Below are positions 58,707 to 64,000 of a stretch of 64,000 bases of DNA, one piece after another (position 1 is the first letter of the stretch; each line of letters opens with the position of its first letter). This stretch comes from Gerris lacustris. Lineage: Eukaryota > Arthropoda > Insecta > Hemiptera > Gerridae. The stretch lies in contig OX578280.1 in NCBI GenBank assembly GCA_951217055.1, forward strand, positions 41,119,628 through 41,183,627, in the 5' to 3' direction. A program made the translations under genes and the position numbers. The notes under the pieces are model-generated. The model had not been told where the DNA came from and did no database searches. It saw only the letters and a list, made by a program, of their open reading frames with translations.

Positions 58707-59452
58707 CGTAATACATAAGTATAAAGTTGTCAGGTATGTGCTTTCAGTACATACAAAGCCACTGACACTGAAGGCCATTTAACAAATTAGACGAGTTAAA
58801 TAGCAAGCATAACTGGCCAAGCCGTTTTAAGATGGAGCCATTTAAAAGTTTGATTTAGTTAAAATGTTTAACTGGTTTATTATAATTACATAAAACAAAC
58901 AATTTTTAAGGACACATGGAGCAGAGACGAATTGGTACAAAAACGAAACCAAATATTATATTTATACTCAGAACTTCATCCACTTTCATGTACCACTCAA
59001 CTTGACGGATTTCCGTTAAATTGAAAAAAATAAAGGGTAAGGAAGAGAGATTTTGTCAAATAAAATACAATGTGAAAAATGTATTAGCATCATCAGAGCA
59101 TGAAACAAAATATGAAATAAAAATGATACAAAAATACATGTTAAAACGATGTTAACACTAAACATATTGTTATAGAATGAGTAGAGATGTAGTTGAAGAA
59201 CCGGAGACTAGGGAAGTGTAAGATATGGCTGGTAGGCGGATCAACAGAACAAGTATTGCTTAACTAAAACTAACTTTTAACTAGAAATACAATAGTAAAA
59301 TGTGAACTTAATTGAAACTATAGAAACAACAACAAATATTAACAATAAAATACATAATAGTAGAAATTATTAATTTAAAGGTGTACAAAAGCCGTTAGTG
59401 TATTTAAGCCTTAGAGTTAGCCTGTATCTAAGCGTGTATCTAAGCCTATAGC

Positions 59453-59657
59453 AAACACATTATACTTTTTAACTCTGACAGCTTCGGAAAATCGAGAAAA
59501 AAAATGGGAGGAGAGTGAATGAGAGCTTGAGATTTTAGCGGGTAATAGGTCATTGCCCGACCTATTACCCGCCAAAATCTCAAGCTCTCATTCACTCTCC
59601 TCCCATTTATTTTCTCGATTTTCCCAAGCTGTCAGAGTTAAAAAGTATAATGTGTTT
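59453..59657. repeat. Near-perfect hairpin with 99-bp arms
   Basis: Arms 59,453-59,551 and 59,559-59,657 are complementary with about three mismatches, and the loop is only 7 nt (attgccc). The sequence is unlike its AT-rich surroundings (e.g. gagcttgagattttagcggg). Confidence 0.93.
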
Positions 59658-60540
59658 ACTTTAGAAAATAATTTTAATCTCTTGATTTTTGAGGGATGAT
59701 TTTTCATCGTCGGAGGGATGATACCTTATTTTGCCTTTGTTTGAATATTACAACAACTGCAAAGTTTTAAATGTTTGAGTTGGGTACTTTCGGAAATCAG
59801 GTGCGTTACTGGCAGTCAGACACAAACACAGGAAAGGGTCCTCGGATTTACGGACCTAAAAATATAATTTTCTCATAAGGTTTCCTGAAGAGCAGAGATG
59901 CAGTTAAGTTACTTTATCACACTACCACGGCCTGTTTTACTGTGCGGTAATGGACTGCGACTGCGCAATACTTTTTTACTTATGTCGTAACATATAACCT
60001 TCATAACAAATAAACATTCTCTTTACAATCACTAAATTGCATAGCGACCGTAGATAAAATAAATAAATAATGTCAATTAAGAAGAGATCAGGAATGTTTG
60101 AGATAATTCATAAATTACTTAATACAATAGGGGATTGATTGCGATGTCTTGCTCGCCCGAGATCAAGGTTTAAACAAGAACTTATCTGGTTCGAAACCCA
60201 GAAAGTTGATACATGTTACACACCGCTTATCACATCAAGTAGATGTGTAAAAAGTCTGACCCCTCTGTCCTGTAATGACCTATTACTGTCGGTTTATCGG
60301 GACGTATAACCAATAAATCATTATTCTATTGTATATCCTTGAAGTCTTGAAGTTTATAATTGTGATTTTCTACTGTCGATAATATCATTTGATTTTATTC
60401 TTGAACTTAATTTGAACTTTGTTAATTTCTATTGTACTTAACTCTTCAATAAAACTCCTTAAAGTACTTTAAAAGGACTTAGGAACTAATTTATCAAACA
60501 AGTCATGAATTTGTTTTTTTTAAAAAAATGTTTTAATGAT

Positions 60541-60620
60541 TCTATTCGATGGATTCTCTACGTTCGAAGGTTACCTAGCCACAAGAAGAAGGTGAAGATG
60601 TTGCGAAACGTTGGATATAA
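60541..60620 (+). mobile_element. Penelope-terminus-like fragment
   Basis: aaggtgaagatgttgcgaaacgttgg-type text is frequent at Penelope-like element ends. No coding part is attached. Motif recall only. Confidence 0.25.
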
Positions 60621-61589
60621 AAAAAATAATAAAAATCTATTTGTATAATAAACAGAGTGAAGCTGCAGCCAGCCAAGGACACAAATAGAAAGGCAACACT
60701 GCTCCTTCACACTATTGAATAATAGAGATTTATTTAGTTATTTCTTTTTCTTTAATTATTTAAGAAGGTAAACAAACTGGTCTCACATTCGGACTAAATT
60801 CGAGAACTAAATTAATTTTCAATGGCAGTAGGCAAAAACTAGAACCCTTTATTCCTTATCCATTCCTGCGCCTGCGTTAAGTTTGTCCGTATGTCTGAAA
60901 CAACCTGATCAAAAAAAAGTACCCCAAATAAAAATGTTCAGTTACGTTATGTGCAATAACCTTAACATAGGAAAATTATAAGGAAGCCCGTAAAAACCAT
61001 CCCTCAAAAACTAGAGGATGAAGTTTAAGATGTAACAATTTTTTTAACGAAAATGCGTCATTTGTATGTAATAAATGAAAGAAGAGGTCGCCGTGAGAGC
61101 ATATATTTTATGTTTGGTTTCGTTTCTGTACCAATTTATTTTTATGCCATGTGTCCTTGAAAATTGTGTTTTTCATGTATAATAATAGTCTTATAGTCCA
61201 ATAGACTAACTTCAAGGGATAAATGTAGGTACAACCGGATACTAAAATCCTGACCGGGTCGCACCCCAAGAGAGGAGGTTTTAAAACCTAAATATTATCA
61301 GGCTACCATAAGACTATCCTTATTGTTTGGTATTTAATTAATCCTAAGTGAATAAACAATAAGCTATATTGAAAAGAGTTTCAATAACAACTGTAAAGTA
61401 TATTATGTAAGAAAAGTTTAAAAGCTAAATAACATTAAAGATTTGATATTGAAAAACAAACTTTCCGACGCAGAAGCCATGAATCGTCCAACAACAAAAC
61501 AACAATGTGCCCGATCTTTCTTCTTGTCAAGACAAGCGTAGTTCAACCTACGTCTTCTCGACAGCACCACTGATAACGACAAAATCAAG

Positions 61590-61640
61590 ACATACGGTCT
61601 TACCCCGCCACCCGGTCTTACCCCACTCTCCCTACATATT
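61590..61640 (-). mobile_element. Solo terminus of a TA-targeting DNA transposon
   Basis: On the minus strand it reads tagggagagtggggtaagac then cgggtgg, a terminus of the same general style as the nested element at 11,793. No partner end is seen nearby. Confidence 0.3.
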
Positions 61641-62059
61641 AGCTACATAAAGATATTATACTTAGTCTAGAGTACAATTTTAATTAAAAAAGAAAACTCT
61701 ATCAAATTCAGGTTAGAAACAAAGAAATGATAAGAGGTAAATTTAGTTAAACCAGTATATGTTTTACCAGTAATGATAACGTAGCAACACAATCATTATT
61801 AAAAGATAAAACAGTTAAATAATAAATGTATGTTTATTAAAAATAACACAGACCTTGTTAACCCAAGCTTAAACACGGGCTAAACTATTAAGCTAGGTAA
61901 ATACATATAACAAGGTAAATAAAAAACTATAAACAACAAATACAAAAATACCCTACAATGTAAATATTAAACAAACATGCTCGAAGACAAATAATTATCT
62001 CAGGATGTAAATAAACAGTAAAATCGTCACGTTAAATTAAAATTTTGTAATACTCGTGT

Positions 62060-62172
<113 letters not shown>

Positions 62173-62379
62173 CATAAAAATTACCTAATAATGTAGATTA
62201 TAATTGCCGGTATTTATATTGTAATTATTTGTATATTTACAAAGATAACACATAAATGAAACATTGATGTGAGTTACAATTTAACTTCAAGTAAATTTTA
62301 TTCTTTTGAGAGAAATTATAGGGATAGTGAAAAAAATAGTATTTTGCAATTAGAATGGACACACATTTTTCTTATTTTT

Positions 62380-62905
62380 GGATTTATAAGTGAATGATCT
62401 TTTTATGGAATGGTGCGAATGTAAGGTCTCCAAATTCATTATTTCCTAAACAGAATGTGTTACACATATCAAAGAACATAAAAAAGGTACAGGCTATAGA
62501 CTCAAATAGTTCAAGGGCAACTTTTAAGAGAAGCGACATTATACAGCAAATAATTATGTACTAATGTAAGCGCTGATGATACGCATCAGCAGTGGTGTAT
62601 ATGTGCGCAAAATTGAGCGGGAAACAGATCGACAGACAGACACAGGACCAAACATGTTTCCTGATAACTGAAATGGATTTCTGTCTTGCAATTATTGAAA
62701 TCGAAGACATAGAAAAATATTGGTTCTTTTGAACAATCTCATAGCTCCCGTTATAATTTTTGAAAGCTGGGAAGCAATATCAAACCCTGGGGAAAATTAA
62801 ATAAATTTGACAAAAATTGGTTATAAAAGCATAATATAATCATTAAAGTATACGAAATAGTATGCGAGGAAGCTATGTTCCACACTAATTGGCAGACTTT
62901 TACTT
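62380..62905 (-). repeat. Repeat family B, near-complete inverse copy
   Basis: Read on the minus strand: ctgccaattagtgtggaaca at the start, then gggagctatgagattgttca and cctgtgtctgtctgtcgatc. It gives the order of segments in the family. Confidence 0.65.
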
Positions 62906-63419
62906 AGGAGACATTGTTTTGTATTGATTACAACAAGTAATTTAAAACCCATACATTGTGGTCTAGTGGTCTGATACTTTGAGTTTTCCAACCTCTATGT
63001 ATGTAATTATAATAAATGTCGCAATTTTTTAGGTGTTATCTCATAGGAATTTTATTTTATTAAATATCAGGGTAGAAATTGAAATTAGAGTGATGAAGGG
63101 AGGGGAGATATTACAATTATAATAAAATATGGGGCATGCTAAACCCGCATATATTACCTCAAGGTTAAGCCCCCCCCTCCCCCCCCCCCCTGGAAAACCT
63201 GGAAAATATTTTATGTGTACGTTACTGCGCATCAGCGAAGTGTAAAGGCAATTTTATCCGTAACCAACCATGTTGCTTAGTACTTAACACAATACATATG
63301 TGTTGATATAGACATATGTCATCGAACTCTGTGACTGAGGCAGACGTTCCAACTGGAACCGGAACTAATAGTTACAAAGAACTGAGTTGGAGAACTGAGT
63401 TATAATGGTTAGTATGGTA

Positions 63420-63620
63420 CGGAATAAAAACCTTTCATAAGGATTTTAAGGTTGCTTTGGTCCGCGACCTCGGTTCTATGACGCGACTAGATGCTTTCAC
63501 GAGTCGCTAACCTCAGTGTTCAGATCCCCTGGTCCGAAACCAGTCGCACCAACTCTCCTAGATAGCCTTACCCTATTAAAACCTCAAAGGTCGAGCATTT
63601 TACTCTTACAAAATCGGTCC
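63420..63620. other. GC-richer unique block
   Basis: It contains ggtccgcgacctcggttcta and a short inverted pair (ctggtccgaaaccag), tRNA-like in flavour but with no cloverleaf. Origin unknown. Confidence 0.25.
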
Positions 63621-63847
63621 TACAAGCTCTGAAAAAACTTTTTCATATGCATAAAGTGATAATGAATTTAAATCTATAAAATCAAATTTAATTAATTTAT
63701 TACTAGTGATGCGTCACAGAAAAAACTCGAGCGATTTGATTTTGCTCTTATATCGCCACATAATTTTTTTCAATATGGCTACCAGGCACATTTTTTGTGG
63801 GAAAAATTCACAAATCATAATTCTAATTCTACCTGAAATAGTACATT

Positions 63848-64000
63848 ACGCGTCGAGTGCGAAAAGTAGCATTTGGCATGCGAGTGTGGAGTTTGCACCC
63901 GAGCGATAGCGAGGGTGGTAAAACCACACGAGCAATGCAAAATGCCGTTTTCGCACGAGTTGCGTACCGTACTTTATCTACGATTGTTAGATTTAAATAA
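63848..64000 (-). mobile_element. Crypton-like element copy, cut by the window end
   Basis: Inverse of the 3' block at 23,878-24,010 (cgagtgtggagtttgcaccc reads in the same order as at 47,515), continuing into ccgtactttatctacgattg. It should extend beyond the window. Confidence 0.55.

Larger units (their letters stand above)
58905..61170. repeat. Composite inverted repeat structure
   Basis: 58,908-58,960 (ggacacatgg...gaattggtacaaaaacgaaa) recurs inverted at about 61,100-61,165. Inside it, family C at 59,690-59,880 is inverse to family C at 60,780-61,040. It may be one large element or two inverted copies that trapped unique DNA (59.9-60.75 kb). Confidence 0.55.

Noticed and set aside
62950..63000. 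tRNA A-box-like tggtctagtggtctgata
   Set aside because: No B-box or cloverleaf follows; a single box match is too weak to call.

Overview
The window is AT-rich, repeat-dense nuclear DNA from an animal, almost certainly an insect. It has spliceosomal GT-AG introns, arthropod-style TATA/initiator promoter elements, long (AT)n tracts, and relics of Penelope-like, MULE-like and Crypton-like elements. An order cannot be fixed from the sequence alone. There is no operon structure, rRNA, intact tRNA or CRISPR array.

Left part (about 1-4,100): mostly AT-rich intergenic DNA with one foldback element, one (TA)n tract and two weak exon-like islands on the minus strand.

About 3,930-18,831, minus strand: one complete, confidently assembled gene. 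Nine coding exons (a tenth, leader exon is non-coding) encode a 502-residue proton-coupled amino acid transporter (SLC36/PAT, AAAP superfamily, pathetic/CG1139-like). All splice phases match. A TATA box lies about 30 bp upstream of an arthropod initiator, and a poly(A) signal lies after the stop. Its introns hold SINE-like copies, a Penelope-type fragment, a degenerate Penelope retroelement, two sizeable DNA elements (one nested in the other) and a degenerate ~50-bp tandem array next to the first exon.

About 18,850-35,000: gene-poor, made of interspersed repeat families (called A and B here), Crypton-like and hAT-type non-autonomous elements, and microsatellites.

About 35,000-54,100, minus strand: scattered, non-repetitive, splice-bounded islands that may belong to one or more unrecognised genes. 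The best are two related exons of 54 and 51 nt at 42.0 and 40.1 kb. They share phase 1-1, encode the same S-A-D-W-x-P-P core and differ partly by synonymous changes, as duplicated, possibly mutually exclusive, exons would. A possible first coding exon with matching phase lies in a GC-rich island at 54.0 kb. A MULE transposase relic sits between the two duplicated exons.

About 47,460-50,590: a 3.1-kb Crypton-like copy with a filling very rich in GTAC. About 54,100-64,000: no gene recognised; a five-unit ~150-bp tandem array, an 800-bp foldback element, a 99-bp-arm near-perfect hairpin, inverted composite repeats, and a Crypton-like copy cut by the window end.
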